Assembly: GCA_027019605.1 (NCBI GenBank)
Contig: JALUWJ010000266.1
Coordinates: 1-32,822, forward strand
DNA length: 32,822 bases
Origin: Henriciella sp.
GTDB lineage: Bacteria; Pseudomonadota; Alphaproteobacteria; Caulobacterales; Hyphomonadaceae
Direction: 5' to 3'
Part shown: piece by piece, positions 25,258 to 32,822 of the stretch
Position numbering within the stretch: the first letter of the stretch is position 1
Layout: every line of letters starts with the position of its first letter
Notes under the pieces: generated by a model
Databases searched by the model: none
What the model was told of the DNA's origin: nothing
The model's input: only the letters and a program-made list of their open reading frames with translations
Made by a program: the position numbers and the translations under genes

Positions 25258-25722
25258 ATGTCCTCAATCACTCATCGCCTCAATTCTTACAAACGCCCGA
25301 GAGGAATTTCTGCACGGCAGCACGCTGTATCGTCTGCTCATGTTGAGAATGCTGGCTTCATCGCGGTCATCAGCTTTCACGGCAAAATTCCTGACGGGTC
25401 TGAAGGTAAAAGCCACGCTGAGTTTGTAACGCTGCAATGTGTTGAGGCGATCGCAAGGCTGGACGCAATTTGCATAATCATCGACTTTCGAGACGTGCAA
25501 TATCAGTGGGGAAATAGCCTGCTAAGGGTCTTCGACACGCTCAGAAAGCACCTTTATTATGAGTGGCATGATGTCAAAGGCGCGACACCGGTTAAGCTTT
25601 TGGCGTCAGATAAATCAGCCGGATTGTATTCCTTGATTGGCAATCCGAACATGTTTTTTGAAACCATGGAAGCCGCCATTGAATCTTGCGGTTCAGACTT
25701 GGAGCTTTGGTTGCCGGAATGA
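25258..25722 (+). CDS. Hypothetical protein (154 aa), possibly STAS-like
   Basis: An alternating strand-helix pattern: FIAVISFHGKI, a helix with EFVTLQCVEAIARL, ICIIIDFRDVQYQWGNSLL, PVKLLASDKSAG and a final helix EAAIESC. A beta-strand running into 'IIIDFRD' and then a helix is reminiscent of STAS or SpoIIAA folds, though the identity is too weak for a name. A GGAG-containing sequence lies upstream of ATG 25258. Its last 30 bp overlap the 3' end of the convergent gene at 25693. It marks the right end of the accessory cassette. Confidence 0.55.
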   Translation: MSSITHRLNSYKRPRGISARQHAVSSAHVENAGFIAVISFHGKIPDGSEGKSHAEFVTLQCVEAIARLDAICIIIDFRDVQYQWGNSLLRVFDTLRKHLYYEWHDVKGATPVKLLASDKSAGLYSLIGNPNMFFETMEAAIESCGSDLELWLPE

Positions 25723-26751
25723 TCGACTTGAAATTCGCCACAGCAATCGGTCTGCCTGAATCTTGCAGTCGACGTCCAAAAAACTGCGCTGCGCGTGAAT
25801 GGCGCCGCGCCAGAGTTCGACCCAGCAAGACAACAATAACTGACGCGTCTGACCTTCGAGGCCTCGCGCGATGCGCAATCCGGTTTGGGTGATCGAAACG
25901 CTGCCATCCTCGAACTCATCGATGACGCACGCATCGCCCATGCCTTGCATCATCTGTGACAAGAATTCCGCCGATTGACGGGCGTTACCTTCCGCCATGC
26001 CCAACGCGGCGCGCATGTCTTGATAGTTTTGTAGCCCCGTCAGCCACGCGGCCTTTGTTGCGAGCATCTTTGTTCGCTCGGCACCGATGACCTCCGTCAG
26101 GGCGCTCAGACCATTGCGGACATATTCCATGGCATAGTTTCGATTGGCTTTGGCCAGTCGCTCCTCGCTCCAATCGCGCGCCGGAGGTACGGGTTGGTCG
26201 CCGGCGACAAAGGCAGGCGGTCGCTCATCCGGCGCAAAGACCAGGCGCTCTGTTTCGCTGAGGTCGTGATCATATTCTTTGAAATAGCCGCAAAGGCCGA
26301 ATTGACCGGTCACATCTTCCGAAACGCAGACAAAGCCGAGGCGTGGATTGTTCAAGGAGACGCCATTTTGCGCGTACCAGCCGTGTAAGAAGCCGCGGCT
26401 GGCTTCGACCGGAATGCCGCAAATGGCGGGGCCGGCATACATCCAGCGCGGGTAACGAAACCGGACCCAAGCTTTGCTCTCGGACTCGGCCATATACTCC
26501 ACCGCGACCCCGCCAATGCCGTTTGAGAGCACATGATATTTCGCGCACGCGACCGCGTCCGGCTCCTGATCCAGTCCAAGCTTTTCAAAGCTGGATAAGA
26601 ACTTGTCTTCATGCTGGCGGCGAAACAGTCGGAACATCCAATTATAGACAACCTGCTTACTCTCTTCGACGGCGACCATGAGCTGCAGGCCGAGAAAATA
26701 CTGATGGTGAAGGTTGGCTTGTGCGGTGATGGCGGCAGAGGTCATGGTCAT
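25693..26751 (-). CDS. Hypothetical protein (352 aa)
   Basis: A soluble protein starting MTMTSAAITAQANLHHQYFL. The middle has VEYMAESESKAWVRFRYPRW and GLCGYFKEYDHDLS, the C-terminal third is helical (GMAEGNARQSAEFLSQMMQG) and ends in SCWVELWRGAIHAQRS before a tail. I do not recognise the family. The start overlaps the stop of a truncated upstream frame (ATGA at 26748-26751), so it was the second gene of an operon whose first gene is now mostly gone. The last 30 bp lie over the end of the convergent cassette gene. The C-terminal tail (RSFRQPKLQV) may therefore be partly foreign sequence added at the junction. Confidence 0.65.
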   Translation of the reverse strand: MTMTSAAITAQANLHHQYFLGLQLMVAVEESKQVVYNWMFRLFRRQHEDKFLSSFEKLGLDQEPDAVACAKYHVLSNGIGGVAVEYMAESESKAWVRFRYPRWMYAGPAICGIPVEASRGFLHGWYAQNGVSLNNPRLGFVCVSEDVTGQFGLCGYFKEYDHDLSETERLVFAPDERPPAFVAGDQPVPPARDWSEERLAKANRNYAMEYVRNGLSALTEVIGAERTKMLATKAAWLTGLQNYQDMRAALGMAEGNARQSAEFLSQMMQGMGDACVIDEFEDGSVSITQTGLRIARGLEGQTRQLLLSCWVELWRGAIHAQRSFLDVDCKIQADRLLWRISSRSFRQPKLQV

Positions 26752-26890
26752 TCAGCGATTGTGGATTGGCGATCGGGTGTGTCCAAGTAAGTTTCCACGG
26801 TTTGGTTGAATGCGTCCAGCGCGCCCTCAAAGCGCCCAAACAGCACGTTTTGATTTGCACCAGACAGACGCGCCGCGCCGACACGGCTAT
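26748..26890 (-). pseudogene. C-terminal stub of an unknown gene upstream of the 352-aa gene
   Basis: In the minus frame ending at TGA 26748, about 40 residues read like natural protein: AARLSGANQNVLFGRFEGAL, then DAFNQTVETYLD and DRQSTIAE. The stop overlaps the next gene's ATG, a typical operon junction. No usable start lies upstream in this frame, and beyond about 26890 the opposite strand begins to encode a TetR C-terminus. The gene seems cut off by a rearrangement. Family not recognised. Confidence 0.4.
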
Positions 26891-27136
26891 TTGAAAGGGT
26901 TTTTGCAAAACCTGATCGACCAAGTGAAAGACATTCCGTTATGGCAGCAGGCGGAAGACGCTCAAATCCTCGCCTTCGTCTATCAGATTTTGGGCGCGAT
27001 CAATTATTATGGGATCTCGGAGTCGACTCTCACCGGCATATTTGGGCGTGATTTCTATGGTGAGCTCAATGCAAATTATCCCTATCAATTGGTGCATTTG
27101 ATTGATGCCGCATTGGCTGCTGGGCCGCCGCGCTGA
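26890..27136 (+). pseudogene. TetR-family regulator, C-terminal remnant
   Basis: From about 26900 the frame reads FLQNLIDQVKDIPLWQQAED, then AQILAFVYQILGAINYYGIS and STLTGIFG, a pattern of the C-terminal ligand domain of TetR proteins ('Y.is.pTLtgmfG'). The N-terminal helix-turn-helix is missing. The frame stays open to ATG 26810, but that stretch is antisense to another plausible coding end, so it is not native N-terminal sequence. The gene was probably truncated by a deletion or inversion. Confidence 0.5.
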
Positions 27137-27196
27137 AATTAGTTAGAGACGCAACTTTCGGGTGGCGTTTGAGAACAATCGGCGTTACCGGAGCGA

Positions 27197-28108
27197 ATGT
27201 CTTCAAATCTTCGCCTCGGATTTCTGTGCTGCCTCGGATGCTACACCATATGGGGCTGTTTGCCGCTCTATTTTCGAGTGCTTGACCATATCTCTCCGAT
27301 GGAAATGCTCGCGCACCGGATCGTCTGGAGCGTTCCAACCGGCCTGATTCTGATTCTAATTGCGCGAAACTGGGCGCAGCTGCGCGCCGCTCTGACGCGT
27401 CAGCACGTCATGTGGCTCAGCATCTCGGCTCTGCTCATCGGTATGAACTGGCTCGTCTATATCTGGGCTGTCAGCCAAGAACGCGTGATGGAAGCCAGCC
27501 TTGGATATTACATCAATCCCCTTGTGAATGTTCTCATCGGGGCCGTGTTTTTCGCGGAACGCCTGCGCCCGGCACAATGGGCGTCGGTTGGGTTGGCGGG
27601 CATTGGGGTGGCGGTGATGACCAGTGCGCTCGGATACATCCCTTGGGTCGCGCTCGTGCTCTGCTTCACATTTGCGTTCTATTCAGTCATTCGGAAACAG
27701 GTTCAGGTCGATAGCCGCGCCGGGTTTGTTGTCGAGGCCGCCTTGTTGGCGCCACTGGCTTTGCTTTGGATGGGATGGTTCTTCGGACAACCGGAGGGCC
27801 GTCTGATCGGCGATGGCGGATGGGATATTCCATTGCTTTTGGCTTCAGGGCCGATCACCGCAGTTCCGCTGATCTTGTTCGCGATTGCTGCTAAGCGCCT
27901 GCGTCTCTCAACAATCGGGATGATGCAATACCTTGGGCCAACCTTGCAGTTCTTGATCTCGGTCCTGGTCTTTAAAGAAGCCTTTGGTCTGACACATGCC
28001 ATCGCATTTGCGTTTATTTGGACAGCGCTGCTCGTCTTCTCGATCGATAGTCTGATGGGAGAGGCGAAGGCCCGGCGCTTGGCGCGGGCGGCCGCGTCGC
28101 TCAGATAA
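27197..28108 (+). CDS. rarD: RarD-type EamA/DMT family transporter
   Basis: A 303-residue inner-membrane protein with about ten hydrophobic segments and the RarD signature pieces YTIWGCLPLYF, EMLAHRIVWSV, LIGMNWLVYIWAV, ERVMEASLGYYINPL and MMQYLGPTLQFL. RarD proteins are drug/metabolite exporters originally linked to chloramphenicol sensitivity; the physiological substrate is unclear. GGAG lies just before ATG 27197 with a short 3-nt spacing. It stands alone on the plus strand. Immediately after its stop lies a hairpin whose T-run is on the other strand. Confidence 0.92.
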   Translation: MSSNLRLGFLCCLGCYTIWGCLPLYFRVLDHISPMEMLAHRIVWSVPTGLILILIARNWAQLRAALTRQHVMWLSISALLIGMNWLVYIWAVSQERVMEASLGYYINPLVNVLIGAVFFAERLRPAQWASVGLAGIGVAVMTSALGYIPWVALVLCFTFAFYSVIRKQVQVDSRAGFVVEAALLAPLALLWMGWFFGQPEGRLIGDGGWDIPLLLASGPITAVPLILFAIAAKRLRLSTIGMMQYLGPTLQFLISVLVFKEAFGLTHAIAFAFIWTALLVFSIDSLMGEAKARRLARAAASLR

Positions 28109-28109
28109 A

Positions 28110-28133
28110 GAAAAACCCGGCAGGAGCCGGGTT
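28110..28133 (-). terminator. Terminator for the minus-strand hydrolase gene
   Basis: An 8-bp stem, AACCCGGC (28114-28121) with GCCGGGTT (28126-28133), and a 4-nt loop. On the minus strand it is followed by a T-rich run (complement of AAAGAAAAA). It lies about 100 bp after the stop of the hydrolase gene at 28232 and abuts the end of rarD. Confidence 0.75.
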
Positions 28134-28231
28134 CAAGTAAAGCGTAATGGAGATTTTAGAGTTTCCAAACTCGAGACACACGGAGCAAACGCCGTGCCAG
28201 ATCGTAAAAAACTATTAACGGTCGAATATCG

Positions 28232-29356
28232 CTACATACAACCGTAGAGCGCTTGCACCAAACGCGTCGCGCGCGGATCAGCTTGTAGACTGTTCGACTG
28301 CCGGTTCATCACATAGGCCAAACTGAGACCGCGATCCGGATCGCCAAGCGCCAAAGACCCGCCCCAGCCAGAATGACAAAGCGTGTCTGGGTTTGGACCA
28401 TAGAGACCGATATTGTTGCGCATCACGCCAGCGGCGAACTCTGTGACATACGGCAAGACGAGATCCTGACCTTTGACGCGGCTTTGGGTCAAAGCATCAA
28501 ACGCTGCCTCAGAGATAAGCCGCCGATCAGACAGATAGCCGCCATGCGCATAGAGCCCGTAGAGCTCAGCCACCGCACTTGCGGTGCCGATCCCGTTGGC
28601 GGACGGAATTTCGATCTCGCGCCAGATGGCGCCGCCGCGGTCAGGCGCTGCCCATTTTGTCAGGAACGCAGCGCGCGTCGCATCATTAATCTCTCCGAGA
28701 TCTGGCAGCGCGCGGGGACGCATAATCTCCGCGACACGGTCATGGTCGGATGCGGGTGTGCCAATTTGAAAGTCGATCCCAGCGGGGCCCGTAATCTCTT
28801 CGCGCAACACGGTGCCAAGGCTTCGGCCATCGATGCGCTGCACGATTTCGCCAATCAGATAACCCCATGTGAGCGGATGGTAGCCGTGCTGCGTGCCGGG
28901 TTCCCAAAGCGGCGCTAGCGGCGCGAGTGCCGCGCTGCAGGCTGCTGGATCAAGCCACACCGCTGGATCAACTGGGTCGACAAAACCGGGCAAGCCCGCC
29001 TGATGCGAGACCAGTTCCGCAATTGTCACATCGCCTTTTCCATTGGCACCGAACTCTGGCCAAAGGTCTGCGACCGCAGTCTCATATCCGGTTGGAAGCG
29101 CATCAATCACATGGGCCAGTGTCAGCGCAGCGATCGGCTTGGTTGTCGAATAGATCGGAACCACGGTCCGCGCATCCCAGGCGCGCGCCTTTCTCCGGTC
29201 TGCGAAGCCGCCAAACAGCTCAACGATCAATTGCCCGTCGAGATAGGCGGAGAACCCGGCGCCAAGTTCGGACTCTTCCGCAAAGTTCGCTTCAAACGCG
29301 TCTCGGACAGGTTCAAAACCAGGGGCGGCGAAGCCAGAAATCGGATGCTCAGTCAT
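28232..29356 (-). CDS. Class C beta-lactamase-like serine hydrolase (esterase)
   Basis: 374 residues of the Pfam beta-lactamase (PF00144) fold. The nucleophile motif S-T-T-K is in VVPIYSTTKPIAALTLAH, the Tyr motif in HGYHPLTWGYLIGEI and the third motif HSGWGG near the C-terminus. The YHPLTWG form of the second motif is typical of EstB/LACTB-type carboxylesterases rather than true beta-lactamases. No signal peptide is seen, so it is probably a cytoplasmic esterase with unknown substrate. A good AAGGAAAGG ribosome-binding site precedes ATG 29356. The GNAT gene ends 9 bp upstream of its start, so the two are likely one operon. Confidence 0.9.
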   Translation of the reverse strand: MTEHPISGFAAPGFEPVRDAFEANFAEESELGAGFSAYLDGQLIVELFGGFADRRKARAWDARTVVPIYSTTKPIAALTLAHVIDALPTGYETAVADLWPEFGANGKGDVTIAELVSHQAGLPGFVDPVDPAVWLDPAACSAALAPLAPLWEPGTQHGYHPLTWGYLIGEIVQRIDGRSLGTVLREEITGPAGIDFQIGTPASDHDRVAEIMRPRALPDLGEINDATRAAFLTKWAAPDRGGAIWREIEIPSANGIGTASAVAELYGLYAHGGYLSDRRLISEAAFDALTQSRVKGQDLVLPYVTEFAAGVMRNNIGLYGPNPDTLCHSGWGGSLALGDPDRGLSLAYVMNRQSNSLQADPRATRLVQALYGCM

Positions 29357-29365
29357 GGCCTTTCC

Positions 29366-29833
29366 TTACAGCGTTTTGATCATGTGCGCACGTGCGAGTT
29401 GCTGCCCTTCAATCTGGACCGTTTCATGAAAATCGACGTCAAACCCCATCGCCGTGAAGGCGGGTTGCGCCATCAGGCTTGCATGGGTTGAGAGCTGTGT
29501 CTCGCCGGCGGCTTCTGCCCGCGCGAGGACCGCACGATACAGACGGCGAAACAGGCCAGACCCTTGCGCAGAGGGGCGGATATAGGCGAAATCGATATAG
29601 CCGCCGGGCTCAATCGACATGAAGCCCAGAGCGACACCGTCCTGCTCAGCCATGATCACGTCTTTTCCGCTCAAACGGTCCGCCCAATCGCTGCCAGACC
29701 GCACCTTCGGGGCCCAGGCCTCAGACTGCGCGGCAGTGTATTTGGTAGGTCCATTGTGGATCGCGTCGAACATCAGCTCGCCAAGCGCATCATAGTCAGC
29801 GGCGCAACCGGTCCGAAGTATAATCTCTGCCAT
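29366..29833 (-). CDS. GNAT family N-acetyltransferase
   Basis: About 155 residues from ATG 29833, where the product begins MAEIILRTGCAADYDALGEL as GNAT proteins do. The longer frame to 29890 overlaps the divergent promoter region. Acetyl-CoA-binding motif A is IDFAYIRPSAQGSGLFRRLY, with the Q-x-S-G loop; motif B follows as THASLMAQPAFTAMGFDV. The acceptor substrate is unknown. It is upstream of and probably co-transcribed with the hydrolase gene, and divergent from the CitE-like lyase gene with 94 bp between the starts. Confidence 0.88.
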   Translation of the reverse strand: MAEIILRTGCAADYDALGELMFDAIHNGPTKYTAAQSEAWAPKVRSGSDWADRLSGKDVIMAEQDGVALGFMSIEPGGYIDFAYIRPSAQGSGLFRRLYRAVLARAEAAGETQLSTHASLMAQPAFTAMGFDVDFHETVQIEGQQLARAHMIKTL

Positions 29834-29927
29834 GGCTGTTAAGGGGCTCTCGTAGCGCAAGTGGTTGATTTCGGGGGCACAAGCGGGCACTCGTGTCGCG
29901 TTCCACTTCGTCCGTCAAGGAGACGCA

Positions 29928-30815
29928 ATGACTGTTTCTGCCCACCGCCCACGCCGATCCTGTCTCTATATGCCCGGCGCCAATTCACGCGCGCTCGAGA
30001 AAGCAAAGACGCTGGCTGCTGATGCTGTGATCTTTGATCTGGAGGATGCTGTGGCCCCGGATGCCAAACTGGAGGCGCGGAGCACGGTCTGCGACGCGGT
30101 CAAATCCGGCGGTTATGGCGCGCGCGAAGTGATTGTTCGGATCAATGGTCTCGATACCGAATGGGGACTGGAAGACCTCAAAGCCGCAGTTGAAGCCGGC
30201 CCAGATGCGATCCTCGCGCCGAAAGTGATTGATGGCGGCGACATAGACCGCCTCGATGATGCGATGAGCCGCGCTGGCGCCCCGGACGATATGGGCCTGT
30301 GGGTGATGATTGAGATGCCGAAAGCCATTCTCAACATTCAAGATATCGCTGAAGCGGTTGGCCGAACGCGATTGACCGCTTTCGTCATGGGCACAAATGA
30401 TCTCGCCAAAGAGTTGCGCGGGGTGAATGACCCGCCCGTGCGGACGGCCTTCCAAACCTCGCTTGGCCTCACCGTTGCCGCGGCGCGGGCTTATGATCTG
30501 CTCGCGATTGACGGTGTATTCAATGGGATTGGCGACGAAGACGGCCTCGCGGCGGAGTGTCAGCAAGGCCGTCTGATGGGATTTGACGGTAAGACCCTGA
30601 TCCACCCATCCCAGCTCGCAGCGGCCAATACAGTCTTCGCGCCAGCAGAGGCGGATGTCGACCAAGCCAAAGCGGTGATCGAGGCGTTCGCCGACCCGGC
30701 CAATGCGGGCAAAGGCGTGCTAAAGGTGAATGGCAAGATGACTGAGCTTTTGCACCTCGAAGAAGCGCATCGCACGGTTGCCGTCGCCGACGCCATCGCG
30801 GCGATGGAAGCGTGA
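29928..30815 (+). CDS. HpcH/HpaI aldolase / citrate lyase family protein (CitE-like CoA-ester lyase)
   Basis: 295 residues from ATG 29928, which follows a clear AAGGAGA ribosome-binding site; the upstream extension to 29865 is rejected. CitE-like features: RRSCLYMPGANSRALEKA, VIFDLEDAVAPDAK (metal-binding Glu/Asp), VRINGLDTEWG, VMIEMPKAILNI, FVMGTNDLAKELRG, GFDGKTLIHPSQL. Members cleave or hydrolyse (S)-malyl-CoA, beta-methylmalyl-CoA or citramalyl-CoA. Which one cannot be decided from sequence alone, and a mcl2-type malyl-CoA thioesterase is possible. Stands alone downstream of a divergent promoter region. Confidence 0.9.
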   Translation: MTVSAHRPRRSCLYMPGANSRALEKAKTLAADAVIFDLEDAVAPDAKLEARSTVCDAVKSGGYGAREVIVRINGLDTEWGLEDLKAAVEAGPDAILAPKVIDGGDIDRLDDAMSRAGAPDDMGLWVMIEMPKAILNIQDIAEAVGRTRLTAFVMGTNDLAKELRGVNDPPVRTAFQTSLGLTVAAARAYDLLAIDGVFNGIGDEDGLAAECQQGRLMGFDGKTLIHPSQLAAANTVFAPAEADVDQAKAVIEAFADPANAGKGVLKVNGKMTELLHLEEAHRTVAVADAIAAMEA

Positions 30816-30864
30816 AGTTTAGAAGACGCGCGGCCCGGTTGATCAGCTCAAATTCTGGCTTGAA

Positions 30865-31164
30865 TCAGTCGAACGCCTCATAGTGGTGCACCCAGCACGC
30901 CTCGACATATTTCTCCATGCCAGGCGGAATGTGTGCTTGGTTCCAGTCCTCGCCAGCAAAGGCGATTAGACTGCGCTCGTCTTTCCACGTGGACACCATA
31001 ACATATTCGTCAGGGGCATGTTTGGTCGGCTTCCCAATGGTAACGGACAGGAAGCCATCTTGGTCGCGAACCGCATTGACTGAAGTCGATTGAAAAAGCG
31101 GCTCGAATTCAGCGTGTAACGCCGCCGGCACGCGCACCCGAAATATTCTCACAATACTGGCCAT
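30865..31164 (-). CDS. Antibiotic biosynthesis monooxygenase (ABM)-domain protein
   Basis: 99 residues from ATG 31164 (MASIVRIFRVRVPAALHAEF); the longer frame to 31224 adds an unconvincing 20-residue extension. The small ferredoxin-like ABM fold is indicated by the first strand, the FLSVTIGKP strand, DEYVMVSTWKDERSLIAFAG and a C-terminal CWVHHYEAFD. Such proteins are often heme-degrading or quinone monooxygenases, or have no known activity. Monocistronic, convergent with the CitE-like gene. Confidence 0.8.
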   Translation of the reverse strand: MASIVRIFRVRVPAALHAEFEPLFQSTSVNAVRDQDGFLSVTIGKPTKHAPDEYVMVSTWKDERSLIAFAGEDWNQAHIPPGMEKYVEACWVHHYEAFD

Positions 31165-31234
31165 AAGACAGGCTAGTCCGGCAATATCTGAGTGTCCACG
31201 TCCAGACGTCTCAGATTGTCGCACGTTTTATCAG

Positions 31235-31316
31235 CCTCATCCTGAGCGAAGTCGAAGGATCAGGCTGGTTCTTGGGAACCTCGGCCCTTTATCCTTCGAC
31301 TTCGCTCAGGATGAGG
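31235..31316. repeat. REP-like inverted repeat (26-bp perfect arms)
   Basis: Arms at 31235-31260 and 31291-31316 are perfect inverted copies with a 30-bp loop. The arm core is CCTGAGCGAAGTCGAAGG, a sequence I associate with dispersed repeats in alphaproteobacterial genomes. It lies in the gap between the ABM gene and nadE. It could act as a transcription stop or mRNA-stabilising hairpin, or be a non-autonomous REP element. Confidence 0.85.
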
Positions 31317-31391
31317 GCCTTATGACCAATGTCCGCATCTGACCCAAAAAAGCCATAACGCGCGACCTTAGCCGTCCAGCGCCGCACGCAG

Positions 31392-32822
31392 TCAGCTGTC
31401 CCGAAACCTGTTCGTGATTGGATAGCGGCGATCTCGTCCGAAATTCTTTGATCCAACCTTCACCCCGGGCGGGGCTTGGCGGCGTTTGTATTCGGCGATG
31501 TAGAGCAAGTGCTCGATCCGCTTTACCGTTGCGGCGTCGTGGCCGCGGGCGAGGATGTCGTCGACATCTTCCTCGGCATCGACCAGGCCGCGTAATATGT
31601 CATCGAGCACATCATAGGGCGGCAGCGAGTCTTCGTCTTTTTGGTCGTCACGCAGCTCCGCGCTTGGCGGCTTGGTGATGATCCGCTCCGGAATGACCTC
31701 GCCGCCTGGGCCAAGCGCGCCGAGCGGGACCGCGGTATTGCGCCAGCGGGACAAGGCGAAGACTTCAGTCTTATAGAAGTCCTTCAGCGCATTATAGCCG
31801 CCGCACATATCGCCATATAGGGTTGCGTAGCCGACCGCCATTTCCGACTTGTTGCCGGTGGTCACCACCATATGCCCAAACTTGTTCGACAGGGCCATCA
31901 GCGTCAGGCCGCGCAGGCGGGATTGGATGTTTTCTTCGGTCGTATCGGGCTGGGTCTCCGCAAAGGTCTCGCCGAGCATCTCGTCAAGCGCGCCAACGCC
32001 AGGGGCGATATTGATCGAGTCATAGCGCACCCCGAGGGCCTCAGCGCAGGCTTTGGCGTCTTGGAGACTCTCATCGCTGGTATATTTGCTGGGCATCATC
32101 ACACACCAGACGCGGTCTGGGCCGAGCGCATCGACGGCCATAGCGGCGGTCAGAGCGCTATCAATCCCGCCCGAAAGGCCGAGCACGACGCCCGGGAACC
32201 GGTTCTTGTTCACATAATCGCCGAGCGCCAAGGTTGCTGCGCGGTATTCGGCTTCCCAGCCTGCGGTCAGTTTGGCGGGCTCGTCTGCCGGAACGAAACG
32301 ATGGTTTTTTCCGTCATAAGTGACGATCGCTGTGCCGGTCACGAAGTCGCCGAGTAATTGATGTTCGGTGCCGTCAAAATCGACGGCATAAGAGGCGCCG
32401 TCAAACACCAGCTCATCCTGTCCGCCGACTTGGTTTGCGAACAGATATGGCGCGCCCGTCTTGGCCCAGGCGGAGAAGGTCGTATGTCGCTCGACATTTA
32501 CTGTGCGGCGCCAGGGCGAAGCGTTCGGCACCAGCAAAACTTCAGCGCCCGCTTCATGCAAAGCTGCAGGCACGCGCGAATACCAAATGTCCTCACAGAT
32601 CGCGATCCCGACCTTGATCCCGTTAAGCTCGACCAGTTCGTGCGCGCCTTCGCCAGCGTCAAAGATACGCTTCTCGTCGAACACGCCATAATTGGGCAGT
32701 TCGCGTTTGTCATAGCGTAAGCGGATCTCGCCATCCTGTAGGAGCAAAACCGAGTTGTGCAGCTTGTCGCCATCGCGCCAGGGCGCGCCAATTAGCATGC
32801 CCGGGCCGTCTGTTGTGAGCGC
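31392..32822 (-). CDS. nadE: Glutamine-dependent NAD+ synthetase, partial (5' end outside window)
   Basis: Converts deamido-NAD+ to NAD+ with ATP and ammonia from glutamine, the last step of NAD synthesis. The frame is open to the window edge; M at 32798 is internal. The visible N-terminal part is the nitrilase-type glutaminase domain, with catalytic Lys in KRELPNYGVFDEKRIF and Cys in VGIAICEDIWYSR. The synthetase domain follows with the ATP pyrophosphatase loop LGLSGGIDSALTAAMAVDAL, then VMMPSKYTSDES, TTGNKSEMAVGYATLYGD and a C-terminal KNFGRDRRYPITNRFRDS. About 476 residues are seen; some 80 N-terminal residues, including the catalytic Glu, are missing. Confidence 0.95.
   Translation of the reverse strand, partial: ALTTDGPGMLIGAPWRDGDKLHNSVLLLQDGEIRLRYDKRELPNYGVFDEKRIFDAGEGAHELVELNGIKVGIAICEDIWYSRVPAALHEAGAEVLLVPNASPWRRTVNVERHTTFSAWAKTGAPYLFANQVGGQDELVFDGASYAVDFDGTEHQLLGDFVTGTAIVTYDGKNHRFVPADEPAKLTAGWEAEYRAATLALGDYVNKNRFPGVVLGLSGGIDSALTAAMAVDALGPDRVWCVMMPSKYTSDESLQDAKACAEALGVRYDSINIAPGVGALDEMLGETFAETQPDTTEENIQSRLRGLTLMALSNKFGHMVVTTGNKSEMAVGYATLYGDMCGGYNALKDFYKTEVFALSRWRNTAVPLGALGPGGEVIPERIITKPPSAELRDDQKDEDSLPPYDVLDDILRGLVDAEEDVDDILARGHDAATVKRIEHLLYIAEYKRRQAPPGVKVGSKNFGRDRRYPITNRFRDS

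Noticed and set aside
26810-26889. Native N-terminus for the TetR remnant
   Set aside because: Composition and motifs do not fit an HTH, and the opposite strand reads as a better protein end overlapping the next gene's start.

Overview
The window looks like an alphaproteobacterial chromosome, probably Hyphomonadaceae or a related Caulobacterales lineage. This rests on protein flavour, moderately high GC and an inverted repeat of a type I associate with this group. No taxonomic marker gene is present, so the placement is tentative.

Layout. (1) 1-1613: conserved chromosome, with the end of a TPR-like/hypothetical gene converging on msrA. (2) 1614-1704: tRNA-Ser(GGA). (3) 1690-22277: a 20.6 kb island bounded by a perfect 16-bp direct repeat, which is the tRNA-Ser 3' end. 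Its left part holds a TIGR02391-family gene broken by one in-frame stop, a TetR regulator and a small orphan gene. Its centre holds two very large surface genes: a 2794-aa secreted DUF11/SdrD-B repeat protein and a 1387-aa outer-membrane beta-barrel. Its right part is a compact minus-strand module running int, alpA, primase-helicase, inverted iterons, terS. (4) 22278-25722: an accessory region with a PD-(D/E)XK-like gene, relics of an SDR, a methyltransferase and a serine recombinase, and three orphan genes. (5) 25693-27136: a hypothetical gene next to a rearrangement scar that leaves two truncated genes. (6) 27197-32822: ordinary chromosome with rarD, a class C beta-lactamase-like hydrolase, a GNAT acetyltransferase, a CitE-like lyase, an ABM-domain protein, an inverted repeat and partial nadE.

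How the parts may work together. The right end of the island has the gene order of a phage-inducible chromosomal island (phage satellite): tyrosine integrase, AlpA activator, PrimPol/DUF927 replication protein, an origin-like iteron cluster just downstream, and a P27-family small terminase subunit. No capsid, tail or large terminase genes are visible. Such an element would replicate itself and redirect a helper phage's packaging. Between the same attachment sites lie 12.8 kb encoding a putative giant cell-surface fibre and an outer-membrane partner, which is unusual cargo for a satellite. Either the pair is cargo, or two elements have accreted at this tRNA gene.
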